Shown one piece after another: positions 1 to 7,918 of a stretch of 37,660 bases of DNA (within the stretch, counting starts at the first letter, position 1; the number at the start of each line of letters is the position of its first letter). The DNA lies in the NCBI GenBank assembly GCA_937885075.1, contig CAKZYZ010000305.1, forward strand, positions 1 to 37,660, in the 5' to 3' direction. The position numbers were made by a program, and so were the translations under genes. Source of the DNA: an uncultured bacterium (GTDB taxonomy: Bacteria; Auribacterota; Erginobacteria; Erginobacterales; Erginobacteraceae). The notes below the pieces were generated by a model. That model searched no databases, had not been told where the DNA came from, and saw only the letters and a list, made by a program, of their open reading frames with translations.

Positions 1-94
1 GACTCCCGTCGGGGTGGGCGACGATTATCTTTCTTACGACGGCAATCTCTTCCTCGGTGATTGAGCGACCACGAAATGTTATGACTTCATTCAT
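1..94 (-). CDS. DUF4338 (DruA-like) protein, N-terminal fragment cut by contig edge
   Basis: This ORF is absent from the supplied track because it runs off the contig. From an ATG at 94 the minus strand reads MNEVITFRGRSITEEEIAVV and continues with RKIIVAHPDGS before the contig ends. From memory, the pattern of a short beta-strand, 'RGR.ITxEEI..IR.LI..HP' is how DUF4338 proteins begin; the family includes DruA of the Druantia anti-phage system and many stand-alone copies near transposases. Only 31 residues are visible, so no catalytic or domain evidence exists. No clear Shine-Dalgarno precedes the ATG. It diverges from the IS30 remnant at 272. The family call is an inference from a short N-terminus. 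Confidence 0.5.
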   Translation of the reverse strand, partial: MNEVITFRGRSITEEEIAVVRKIIVAHPDGS

Positions 95-271
95 GGTGCC
101 ACTATATAAAATCGGGCGTTGGAATGCGCGTGTTTTTTATTTTTTTTGGCGGGAGGTGGAAAGGGATATTTGAGTTGGTTTTTGGACCTGGTTTAAGATA
201 CTATTCATCTATGATTTTTTTTGAAAATAATCCTCGCCCCGATTTATTGAGATGATACAGATGATACAATA

Positions 272-577
272 TTGACCATTACACTTGATAATGGATTAGA
301 GTTTGCACGACATAAAAGAATCTCAAAGAGCTTGAAAGCCGACGTCTACTTTGCCCATCCTTATCATTCTTGGGAACGTGGCTTAAATGAAAATACTAAT
401 GGTCTTATTCGGCAATATTTCCCTAGAAAAATGGACTTCCGAAAGATCGATAATAATAGTATAGAACTTGTTATGGAACGTTTGAATAATCGGCCCAGAA
501 AAACATTGGGATTTTATACTCCAAACGATGAGTTTTTGAAAGATGCCAACAATAACGCTATTGCACTTGTGAGTTGA
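272..577 (+). pseudogene. IS30-family transposase, C-terminal remnant
   Basis: The reading frame carries the end of an IS30-type DDE transposase: DNGLEF (second catalytic Asp), then HPYHSWERGLNENTNGLIRQ with the catalytic Glu region, then NRPRKTLGFYTPNDEF, the usual C-terminal signature. Full IS30 transposases are over 300 residues; only about 100 remain. The N-terminal helix-turn-helix and first catalytic Asp are missing. The frame is closed by a TGA at 248-250 and the TTG at 272 is not a natural start. The upstream 170 bases show no matching remnant. It is therefore a decayed insertion sequence. No terminal inverted repeats were found. Confidence 0.85.
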
Positions 578-797
578 ATCCGCATGGCATTACGGAGACC
601 TATTTTATAGATCTCCCTATTATATCAGGAGTTATATGATGAGTAAACCCGATAGTCATATTGGGGAATAGGGAATAGTACATCATTTTTCGCCTTGAAT
701 TTAGAAAGAATATCTTGGGTTTTTTAAATACGAATCTAGCCATTGGCTTCGCATCGGACAATTCTACCATTCCCTATTCTCTAATCCCTATTCCCTA

Positions 798-822
798 AAT
801 TAGTGCCGAAGGCGCTAATTTA
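798..822. repeat. Gene-boundary hairpin on the HEAT lipoprotein stop codon
   Basis: AAATTAGTGCC-GAA-GGCGCTAATTT is an 11-bp stem with one wobble pair and a 3-nt loop. It overlaps the TAA stop of the minus-strand lipoprotein gene. Related 'TTAGCGC...GCGCTAA' hairpins occur at other start and stop codons in the window (see findings). It could act as a 3' end processing or stability hairpin, but lacks a T-run on the minus strand. Confidence 0.7.
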
Positions 823-1608
823 TTTCTTAAGAATCTTCTCCGCTTTTCGTTTCACATAAGGGTTTTCGCTCTCCAGGGCGACCTTTACAATCTCGATGGA
901 TTCGGGAGTATTGATCTTATCTAAGCCGGAGAGCGCCAGAAGAGGGAATGTCTGATCCCTCATCTTCGCCAGTGACTGCCGGCGTTTCTCCACCTCCTCT
1001 TCGGAGAGATTCCCGGCCGCTTCCGAACTCATTTCAATCTTCCAGTCTTCAAATGACTCACGGTTAATAATCTCAGAGAAGATCGGCAGCGGCGTTTCTT
1101 TCTCCCCCCGCCGGGCCAGGCTCAAAGCCGCGGTTAAGCGGACCCAGATATATTCATCAGTGACGGCCGGTTTCAGTATCTCGATAGCTTCCGGATCATC
1201 GATCATCCCAAGCGCCCGTGCGGCCTGACGGCGAGCCAGGGGATCCTTTGATGAGGCCAGTACCTCTCCCAGCACCGGGACCGCCCGGGAATCCTTGCTC
1301 CTCCCCAGAAGAGTGATGGGATTCGGTCCCTGGGCACCGGAGAACTTTTCACCGGCCGCCAGCTTTTCCCGAACCTCAATTACCAGTTCGTCAACCGCCT
1401 CATCCGATAACTTCTCCCGACGGGGCTTTTTCACCTCTTTTACATCGGGACCGGTCTGAGCGCTCACATCCCCTATTTCAATGGATTTTTCAGAGACGGG
1501 CGCGGAATCACTGACACCCCGGGTCTCCTCTTCCTTCTCCGACTCACCGCAGCCGGAAAGAACCATGAAAAATATTATTAGTACAATCCACCCGAAAGAA
1601 CTTCTCAT
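820..1608 (-). CDS. HEAT-repeat lipoprotein
   Basis: The 262-residue product begins with a lipoprotein signal: basic MRSSFGW, a hydrophobic stretch, then lipobox LSGC (Cys about 20), followed by an acidic linker. The ATG at 1608 has a good GGAGG at 1616-1620, spaced 7 nt. From about residue 100 there are HEAT/PBS-type helical repeats, e.g. SRAVPVLGEVL...ARRQAARALG and PEAIEILKPAV...VRLTAALSLARRG, with another near the C-terminus (PESIEIVKVALES...VKRKAEKILKK). Such repeats form protein-binding solenoids. An envelope-anchored scaffold is inferred; the partner is unknown. The stop codon lies inside a hairpin repeat. Confidence 0.8.
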   Translation of the reverse strand: MRSSFGWIVLIIFFMVLSGCGESEKEEETRGVSDSAPVSEKSIEIGDVSAQTGPDVKEVKKPRREKLSDEAVDELVIEVREKLAAGEKFSGAQGPNPITLLGRSKDSRAVPVLGEVLASSKDPLARRQAARALGMIDDPEAIEILKPAVTDEYIWVRLTAALSLARRGEKETPLPIFSEIINRESFEDWKIEMSSEAAGNLSEEEVEKRRQSLAKMRDQTFPLLALSGLDKINTPESIEIVKVALESENPYVKRKAEKILKK

Positions 1609-1682
1609 CTTAAAACCTCCTTCTATACAACCAGCTCACGGTGTACCATGGGCTGCTTTTATGGTTTGAATAATAGCCCTCA

Positions 1683-1812
1683 TAGTTATGGTAAGCTTCC
1701 AGTAAACCCCGTCGCCCCGTGCTCGTAGCGGCGACCTTCAGGTCGCCACTAGTGGCAGCCTGAAGGCAGCCGCTACGAGAGAACGGGGTTCACTGAAAGC
1801 TTACTAGTTATG
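1683..1812. mobile_element. IS66-like MITE, copy P1, with 8-bp target duplication
   Basis: A 114-bp palindromic element (1691-1804) starts GTAAGCTTCCAGTAAACC and ends as the near-perfect complement GGTTCACTGAAAGCTTAC. It is flanked on both sides by the direct repeat TAGTTATG (1683-1690, 1805-1812). Ends beginning GTAA plus 8-bp target duplications are the hallmarks of the IS66 family, so this is read as a non-autonomous IS66-type MITE. The inner arms are CTCGTAGCGGCGACC-type sequence. It has no coding capacity. Confidence 0.8.
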
Positions 1813-1886
1813 AGGTGCCAAAATATATGTAAAAAATATTCCAAGAAGCATACGTTATCTATAGACTAACAGTTCCACACCCTACA

Positions 1887-3194
1887 TCAAGACCTTTTAT
1901 CCAACAGTTCGACAAAAGCAGGCTCATCTCTGATATTATCCAGCTCTTTATCCTTAAGTAATAGCCCATAATCTTTAAATCCCTTTTTCAGAGCTTTCTT
2001 CAAGTTATCAAGGGCGGCTCGCTTTTTATTCTGGAGAGCGCTAACGCAGGCGAGGTTATAGTACGCGGGGGCGTAATCCGGATCCAGATCCAGCGCCTGC
2101 TGGAATTTTTGTTCCGCCTCCGGGTACATCTTCTCATGCGTATACACCGCGCCCAGGCTGACATATGCCTTCAGAAACCCCGGATCCAGTGTCAGGGACT
2201 TCTGAAAATAATCAACCGCCTCATACATCTTTTCGAGTTTTACCATCACGCTTCCCAGTGCATAATTAATCCAGGCCAGAGTGGGATTGATCTCATCAGC
2301 CGCCCGGTAGTACCTCCAGGCTCTCTGGAACTTTCCCTCAGTATAGAAGAGGTATCCCAGGAGATAATTTGCCGCCAGATCAAATGGCTCTATCATCAAT
2401 ACTCGCTTAAAACTCTCTTCCGCACTACTATTATCTCCCAGCTTCAGATATGTTAAACCGAGATTATTCCTAGCAAAAATATTACCTGAGCTTATTTCCA
2501 GAACCTTTAAAAAGCACTCCACCGCGTCATTAAATCGTCCCATCTTAAAATAAGTGATACCCAGATTATTATAGGCCCGGATATTTAATGGATCAAGCCT
2601 GACCGCTTCCTGGAACTGAGCGGCGGCATCTTCATAACGCCCCCTCATTCCCATCATTACTCCGGATATCAGAAAAGGATTCTGATAGTGGAGGCGGTCT
2701 CTATAATATAGACCCACTCCTTCAAGAAGATATAGATAGTCTCTCGGTGTGAGGAAAAGAACACCCAGCACCCCCTGATCCATGGAGACAATAATCGGAA
2801 AAATATCCCGGGGGGAACTATCCCTCCTCTCCTCTTCCCGGGTTATATCCAGGAGGGTATACGATTCTTCATATTTTTCTACCTTCTCCATCGTCTGAAA
2901 GAGATAAGCCCGAAGGAGCGCGGCCCGATCAGATCCCTCCGATATGGAGTGTGATTCTCCGGAGTCGCTGAAAGTTGGTTGAGGACCGGTAGTTCCCATG
3001 TCATTAGGGCCAGCGGATGGATTCAGCTGCCGATAATGCTTTATAGCGTTATAATAATCCCCTTCCCTGCCCTGAGCCCGGTATATCCGGGCCATCCTGA
3101 GGTAATTGTCGGCGGGAGGGCGGCAGGCCGGGAGAATTATCAGGATAATGCTCAGAATTATCAGGCTATATCGGTTGTTTTTTGATATCTTCAT
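1887..3194 (-). CDS. TPR-repeat lipoprotein
   Basis: The tracked 478-residue ORF probably starts too early: its first 43 residues translate a dispersed palindrome (SDWSDQSDSS). The ATG at 3194 gives 435 residues beginning MKISKNNRYSLIILSIILII followed by the lipobox-like LPAC, a lipoprotein signal. After a variable N-terminal third, at least six tandem TPR units follow, e.g. AAAQFQEAVRLDPLNIRAYN, AVECFLKVLEIS, AEESFKRVLMIEP, AVDYFQKSLTLDP and AEQKFQQALDLDPDYAPAYY. TPRs mediate protein-protein contacts; an envelope assembly role is inferred only. No strong Shine-Dalgarno is visible. It lies 144 bp downstream of the membrane glycosyltransferase gene on the same strand. Confidence 0.8.
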   Translation of the reverse strand: MKISKNNRYSLIILSIILIILPACRPPADNYLRMARIYRAQGREGDYYNAIKHYRQLNPSAGPNDMGTTGPQPTFSDSGESHSISEGSDRAALLRAYLFQTMEKVEKYEESYTLLDITREEERRDSSPRDIFPIIVSMDQGVLGVLFLTPRDYLYLLEGVGLYYRDRLHYQNPFLISGVMMGMRGRYEDAAAQFQEAVRLDPLNIRAYNNLGITYFKMGRFNDAVECFLKVLEISSGNIFARNNLGLTYLKLGDNSSAEESFKRVLMIEPFDLAANYLLGYLFYTEGKFQRAWRYYRAADEINPTLAWINYALGSVMVKLEKMYEAVDYFQKSLTLDPGFLKAYVSLGAVYTHEKMYPEAEQKFQQALDLDPDYAPAYYNLACVSALQNKKRAALDNLKKALKKGFKDYGLLLKDKELDNIRDEPAFVELLDKRS

Positions 3195-3220
3195 TTTAAT
3201 TAAACCACTAAGCGGACGAC

Positions 3221-3277
3221 GGTCGGGCAGGGCCGAGGAGTCGGACTGGTCGGACCAGTCGGACAGCGCCCCCGACC
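3221..3277. repeat. Palindromic repeat between glycosyltransferase and TPR genes
   Basis: GACTGGTC-G-GACCAGTC (3244-3260) is a perfect 8-bp hairpin nested inside a GGTCGGG...CCCGACC outer stem. The 'TCGGACTGGTCGGACCAGTC' word resembles a dispersed repeat known from other genomes. It separates two same-strand genes and may act as a transcript-processing hairpin. Confidence 0.6.
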
Positions 3278-3338
3278 TGCTCCTCCCTCCTATTCCCTCC
3301 TCCTCCCTTCTCTTCCTCCCCACTCCCTACTCCCCACT

Positions 3339-4982
3339 TTACCACCGTGAACTTAGCCGGTTCAGGAGAATCGATTTCTTCCCCATCAATACCAAGCTGC
3401 CGGGGAGAAGCATGACCTGCTTTAGAGTAGATGGGTCGGGCAATGCCTTATCCCGATAGACCTCGGACCATTGTCCGGTCGGATCCATTCCGAACCGGTT
3501 TAAATTCCTGGGGGAGAGCAGGAGATATTTCATCCCGGGATTATCGGCCTGCATCTGATGGAACATCTCGATATTCCAGGGGATCCTGACCGCCCGGCGA
3601 CGCCCATACCAACCAACCAACCACGGCAGATCGGTAGCTATAAGTTCATCTTCCCTGACCAACGATTGCAGGTATTGCAGACTGATCAATGTCTCATTTC
3701 GGTCCGGATCAGGGAGGGCCGGCCTGAATAAGAAGATCGGAGCGCAGTTGATAATGATAAACCCGGCTAGAATCACCGCTATGACACGGTCATTCCGCGG
3801 TCCAAACTTCTCCATTAAATCCGAGAAGAAATTTGTTCCGAGAAGAATAATCATGGGGATAAAAGGCACCCATATCTCCGGGCGATGGGTAGTAATCATG
3901 AACCAGGTCCCGGCGCCGATCAACAGCAGACATATAAGAAGACGGTATTCCTTCAGGTGATTATCTTTCCGTTTAAAGAAAAGAGATAGCCAGAAGAGGA
4001 TGCCTAACAGGTTGCCCGAGATGAGCAATCCGTCCCGATAGAGCAAGGAAAAACCCTGATGGAGTTTCCCGATAATCATCGGCAGCGTTAGAGAGACAGC
4101 TTGATATGAGAGTCCGTATGGACCACCAATCGTCCGGCCGGGGAAAAGAACCGTATCGGTCTTCCAGAGGAGATCCAGACCACTCAGATATGAACTTCGC
4201 CCGGCAGCGATCTCCCCGATAAGCCAGGGGGCGAAGACTACAAAGAATCCGGCGAAGAAAATCCCGATCACAGGCCATCGGTCATGACGATGCCGATATA
4301 GCAAATAGATAACAAAAAGCGGCAATAAAAATGACCAGGAATAATCGGTCAGGAAACCCAGACCAAAAATAACCCCGGCCAACCCCGCGGCATATCTTCC
4401 GGGCAATACTGTCAGTCCATAAAAAAGCAGGACAGTAAGAAAGGTTAAAAACGCGGTGGGGAGGCCATTGATGCTATAGCGCAATAAAACCGGATTGGTA
4501 AATGTAAATAGAAAGACAAAGAGAGCTATCCGGGAAAGGAGGAGCCGGCGAGCCAAAAGATAGTTGAGTAGAGCCGCGGCAAGAAAAAACAGTCCTCCGG
4601 CCATTACCGCCGCATTATCATTATAACCTCCTATCTTAAAGACAATCGCCTGGAGAACACAATAAACCGGAGGAAGTCGAGGAAAAATAGTATCATCTAT
4701 TGGAATATCCCTTTGGAGATAGGATGGGAGGATAATTAAGGGCGCGGGAGCCTTCCCCATTGCTATTCTCCGACCGGCGCCGGCGAATTCCATAGCCTCT
4801 TCCGAGACCAGACCCCGAAAATTAATCAGGAAATATACCAGGAGGACCCCCACCGGCAGGAGCGCCCAGAAGATCACCTTCTGCCACCTCTTGAATAGCT
4901 TATCGGCTTTCTCCTTTTTATTGAAGTAATACTGCCGACGGGCGCTTATTTTTACCGATTCTAATGTAGGGGATTCTTTCAA
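3339..4982 (-). CDS. GT39-type (PMT/ArnT-like) integral membrane glycosyltransferase
   Basis: The 547-residue product is highly hydrophobic with roughly ten to twelve transmembrane segments in its first 420 residues and a soluble C-terminal part. The layout fits GT-C fold, GT39-like 'dolichyl-phosphate-mannose-protein mannosyltransferase' proteins: one TM helix, then an acidic loop at SEEAMEFAGAGRRIAMG in the position of the catalytic Asp/Glu loop, then LPPVYCVLQAIVFKIGG before the second TM. Such enzymes move a sugar from a polyprenyl phosphate carrier to protein or lipid at the membrane outer face. The start is a TTG with no obvious ribosome site and a TGA two codons upstream, so the N-terminus is uncertain. 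Substrate is unknown; the TPR lipoprotein downstream may be a partner. Confidence 0.7.
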   Translation of the reverse strand: MKESPTLESVKISARRQYYFNKKEKADKLFKRWQKVIFWALLPVGVLLVYFLINFRGLVSEEAMEFAGAGRRIAMGKAPAPLIILPSYLQRDIPIDDTIFPRLPPVYCVLQAIVFKIGGYNDNAAVMAGGLFFLAAALLNYLLARRLLLSRIALFVFLFTFTNPVLLRYSINGLPTAFLTFLTVLLFYGLTVLPGRYAAGLAGVIFGLGFLTDYSWSFLLPLFVIYLLYRHRHDRWPVIGIFFAGFFVVFAPWLIGEIAAGRSSYLSGLDLLWKTDTVLFPGRTIGGPYGLSYQAVSLTLPMIIGKLHQGFSLLYRDGLLISGNLLGILFWLSLFFKRKDNHLKEYRLLICLLLIGAGTWFMITTHRPEIWVPFIPMIILLGTNFFSDLMEKFGPRNDRVIAVILAGFIIINCAPIFLFRPALPDPDRNETLISLQYLQSLVREDELIATDLPWLVGWYGRRRAVRIPWNIEMFHQMQADNPGMKYLLLSPRNLNRFGMDPTGQWSEVYRDKALPDPSTLKQVMLLPGSLVLMGKKSILLNRLSSRW

Positions 4983-5780
4983 AACTCAGGGATTCGAAGA
5001 TTGGGGAATAGAGATTATATTTCCGGACCTGGAAAATATAACTCATTCATTTGTTTCGTTATATTAAAAAACTATACTGCTTTTCATAATTATCGGCAAG
5101 AAATGAAAAGATGTGTCCCTCTTGCAACAATAATAAATCCAATAACCGGTTATGTCTTGAGGCATTACATTACCCCCGGCGAGTTCCCAACTTCGCCAAG
5201 GCTTCGTCGGACAGGTATCTCGCCGGAGTATAAGTTCAATAGTTACATGCGTTCTCAAAACAAAAACGACCCCTGCCACCCCCGATATGCACCGGGATGC
5301 CCCGGAATAATCGGGATGCAAGCACAAGCACTCGAATGGCAGGGGAGAAATCTCAAAAGCTAATCACCGGTTACCCTCCCCCATCGGGTGTGGTGTAAGA
5401 ATCGCGTATAGCTGATGAACTCATTCACCCGTCACATAAAGTGACGGGGGTCTGGGGGGAACTGGTTTTACCGGTGAAAATGGGGAATAATGGATAGATT
5501 TGGGATACATGATTCAGGACTGGACAGAAGGAGGGAGAAGCAGGGATGAGGAGGGATAAGCAAGGAATAGCAGGGAGGATGGAGGATAGGCTAAATATCC
5601 AACAAGGAATATCCAATGAAAAAGGAAATTTCGCGTAATTCGCGTAATTCGTAGTTCATAAATAGTCGAGGTGAGGGAACTTTTGCGAATTTTGCGCCTT
5701 TCTTGACCCGCCATAGCTCGAAGAGTGACGGTTGGTTTGCGGCAAAAAAAAAGGCGATGTAGAGGATAGAAATTCGTAGT
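4983..5780. other. Gene-free 800-bp gap with hairpins and low-complexity repeats
   Basis: No ORF here looks like a gene. It contains a nested stem-loop at 5270-5345 (CCCCTGCCA pairs with TGGCAGGGG, with CCCGAT/ATCGGG inside), a perfect hairpin CCCGTCAC-ATAAA-GTGACGGG at 5428-5448, purine-rich GCAGGGATGAGGAGGGAT words at 5520-5590, and AATTTCGCGTAATTCGCGTA at 5629-5650, related to the 'CACGAATT' repeats near 32.2 kb. The ORFs listed here overlap one another on both strands and are repeat translations. Confidence 0.55.
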
Positions 5781-7154
5781 TTAGAATGGGAACGATAGTT
5801 TCAATTTTTCCCACATGGATCGTTCTTCCATGCAGAGATAGATCGGCAAAATCAGGCTGTCTTTATTTAACGCGTCAATTAAAGTTCGATAGATCCGATA
5901 ACGGAGATGATCGGGGTAACGCAGTTTATCGTCGAAGCCCAGTACCATCTCCGCGTCAAGGATATCGTTCCCGGGGAATCGGGCTTCAATTATCTTTTTC
6001 AGCGCCGGATTGAACCGCAGTGTCCCCAGGCTGATCCAGGCGATCTTCTCCGGATTTACTACCCTGAATATCTTCTCAATCACTCCTCGATAATCGTCAT
6101 CCCAGCCATCATAATAAAATACCGGGTCAAAGTGAAAGGCCACCCGGTAACCGGCTTCCAGGACCCTCCGCGCGGAGTCAATACGGGCATCCAGAGAGGC
6201 GGAATATAATTCGTTGGAATCTATGACCTTCTGAGGGTTTAGCGACCAGCCGACAACAATATTCTCATCCCCCTCCATCTTGAGAAGATTCCCTATATTC
6301 GCGCTCTTGGTCTTAAATTCGAAGATGACATCATCCCGCCCCCGGAAGAACTTAACCAGCGGGATGGAGTAACCGGTCAGATCATCCAGCATCAGGGAGT
6401 CGGAGAACTCCCCGGTTCCTATCCTCAATCTGGATCCACCCCGCCAGCCACGGGTGGCCGGAAGATCCCGGAAGGATGAGAATCGAGACAGGAAGTGATC
6501 GACATTGGCGGGAAAGATCAAGCCCGGAGTATTGGTGTATTCCTGGAGATAACAATAGGTACACTCATAGATACACCCAAAACTAAGGTTGAATACGGTA
6601 TAACCGCAGGGTACCGCTCTTCCGGTGCAGGGGCAGAGCTTGAAGAAGTCCCGGTCTTCGCTGATGATAAATACAGTTTCGGTACGCTTATTATATTCCG
6701 CTATCCCCCGGCCGCCATATTTTGAGAGGAACTCCTTCAGATCCGATATCTCACTGCTCTCAGCTTTCGGGAACGCCTCCAGAAAAGCTTTGGCCAGCGC
6801 GGAATCCCGGACCGACTTCTCTATATATATCCGTCGGGGGTAGAATGATCCTTCCCGTAACCGCAGATAATTATCCGGAGAAAGCTCAAATCCGGGGAGA
6901 TAAGGTCGGAGTTTCGGATCTTCCCGGATGGTCGATGGGAATCTTCTCTTCAGGAGATATTCTTTCAGCCCGGCAAAGGAGACAGGAGAGTCGGAAGTGA
7001 GAAGCTCCTCCGGAGGAACATCTTCTCTCTTCGAGATCTCATAGAGGAGCCGGACAATCTCCCGGTTCTTATTTACTCCAAAACGCGGGAAGCTGTTTCC
7101 AACCAGACTACGGGCCCGGCTCAATCTCTCTGTTTCTTTCTGATAATCTCGCAT
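5781..7154 (-). CDS. Radical SAM protein, spore photoproduct lyase-like
   Basis: The 457-residue product carries the radical-SAM cluster motif Cx3Cx2C in SFGCIYECTYCYLQEYTN (Cys194, Cys198, Cys201), preceded by the family-typical LCPCTGRAVPCGYTVFNL. Downstream IGTGEFSDSL, FEFKTKSANI, VVGWSLNP and AFHFDPVFYYDGW match the SPL-like branch of radical SAM proteins. True SPL repairs thymine dimers in spores; the many homologues in non-sporulating anaerobes have unproven roles, so DNA repair is only a possibility. The start overlaps the end of the upstream nucleosidase gene by 34 nt, suggesting translational coupling. The first 150 residues are a basic, helical N-terminal extension. Confidence 0.8.
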   Translation of the reverse strand: MRDYQKETERLSRARSLVGNSFPRFGVNKNREIVRLLYEISKREDVPPEELLTSDSPVSFAGLKEYLLKRRFPSTIREDPKLRPYLPGFELSPDNYLRLREGSFYPRRIYIEKSVRDSALAKAFLEAFPKAESSEISDLKEFLSKYGGRGIAEYNKRTETVFIISEDRDFFKLCPCTGRAVPCGYTVFNLSFGCIYECTYCYLQEYTNTPGLIFPANVDHFLSRFSSFRDLPATRGWRGGSRLRIGTGEFSDSLMLDDLTGYSIPLVKFFRGRDDVIFEFKTKSANIGNLLKMEGDENIVVGWSLNPQKVIDSNELYSASLDARIDSARRVLEAGYRVAFHFDPVFYYDGWDDDYRGVIEKIFRVVNPEKIAWISLGTLRFNPALKKIIEARFPGNDILDAEMVLGFDDKLRYPDHLRYRIYRTLIDALNKDSLILPIYLCMEERSMWEKLKLSFPF

Positions 7155-7831
7155 AATATCCGGGCCGCGGTTCGTAACGATCCGCTAACAAGTTCTCGAT
7201 CGCTCTCCTGATCCCACGGTATCTCTCCGACAATATCGCTGACCACCATCAAAGCGGCAGCGGGTCTCTCTATCTGCCGGGCAGCGGCAAAGAAGGCGGC
7301 CGATTCAAGATCCACCACCTGAACTCCCCTCTCCCGCCATTCACCTATCTTCTCTACCTGAAGTTTTAGAGACCCCGCGCTGATCCCGGTAACTTCCTTT
7401 ATCTCTCCTTCCCCCACCGCACTCATAAGTGCCCGATGGAGAAGTGAATCGGGGGTAGTTAATCTTTCGGGTTCCGACAGGCCGGAGAGAAGAGAAGTAA
7501 AGCTCTCCTGTGCGTAGCAACGGGAAGGACTCACCAGTGAACCGATCTTTAACCCGGGAACTTCCCGCAGTAATCCGCAGGTGCCGAGAAAATATAGTTC
7601 TCGACAGGGTGTCTCAGAGAGAGAGAGAACCGCGTCACCAGTGAAGGAAGCCCCCATCCTGGTATGAAAGACTGTAAAGGACTCCCCATTACCGGCACCG
7701 TAAAGCTTCCCCCGGGTGAGGCGATTTACACCAAATTCCTGTAAAACCACCTTTGGAACAAACGGCATTACAATACAGGATGCCTGTACTCTCTCCGCCT
7801 CAATCCCGAATAATTTCTCAAATAACTCCAT
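7121..7831 (-). CDS. Nucleoside phosphorylase/nucleosidase superfamily protein (MqnB/MTAN-like)
   Basis: The 236-residue protein fits the PNP/UDP phosphorylase fold. It has FLGTCGLL in the place of the phosphate/ribose-binding glycine loop, VVDLESAAFFAAA with the substrate-ribose Glu, and VVSDIVGE with the purine-site Asp. These features are shared by 5'-methylthioadenosine nucleosidase, futalosine hydrolase (MqnB, menaquinone) and uridine phosphorylase; the sequence alone does not separate them. No other futalosine-pathway gene is visible in the window. It is the first gene of a two-gene unit with the SPL-like radical SAM protein, whose start lies inside it. No Shine-Dalgarno of note precedes the ATG. 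Confidence 0.65.
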   Translation of the reverse strand: MELFEKLFGIEAERVQASCIVMPFVPKVVLQEFGVNRLTRGKLYGAGNGESFTVFHTRMGASFTGDAVLSLSETPCRELYFLGTCGLLREVPGLKIGSLVSPSRCYAQESFTSLLSGLSEPERLTTPDSLLHRALMSAVGEGEIKEVTGISAGSLKLQVEKIGEWRERGVQVVDLESAAFFAAARQIERPAAALMVVSDIVGEIPWDQESDRELVSGSLRTAARILCEIIRKKQRD

Positions 7832-7850
7832 AAATGAAAGAGAGCCTCGC

Positions 7851-7903
7851 CAACCGCTTACCGCTCACTGCTTACTGCTTACCTTCTCTTTAATCGTCCT
7901 GTC
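7851..7903. repeat. TAAGCAG-type palindromic element, partial copy D
   Basis: CAACCGCTTACCGCTCACTG through TTTAATCGTCCTGTC matches the right half of the longer family members at 14027-14189, 15932-16065 and 35604-35746. It fills the gap between the propeller-protein gene and the nucleosidase gene. Confidence 0.7.
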
Positions 7904-7918
7904 AAAAATTATACGGCC

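Noticed and set aside
1887-3323. Track start of the TPR protein at 3323
   Set aside because: The extra 43 residues translate a dispersed palindrome and push the lipoprotein signal to an internal position.
5001-5714. Overlapping ORFs on both strands in the gap after the glycosyltransferase
   Set aside because: No ribosome sites, no family, and they translate hairpins and low-complexity repeats.
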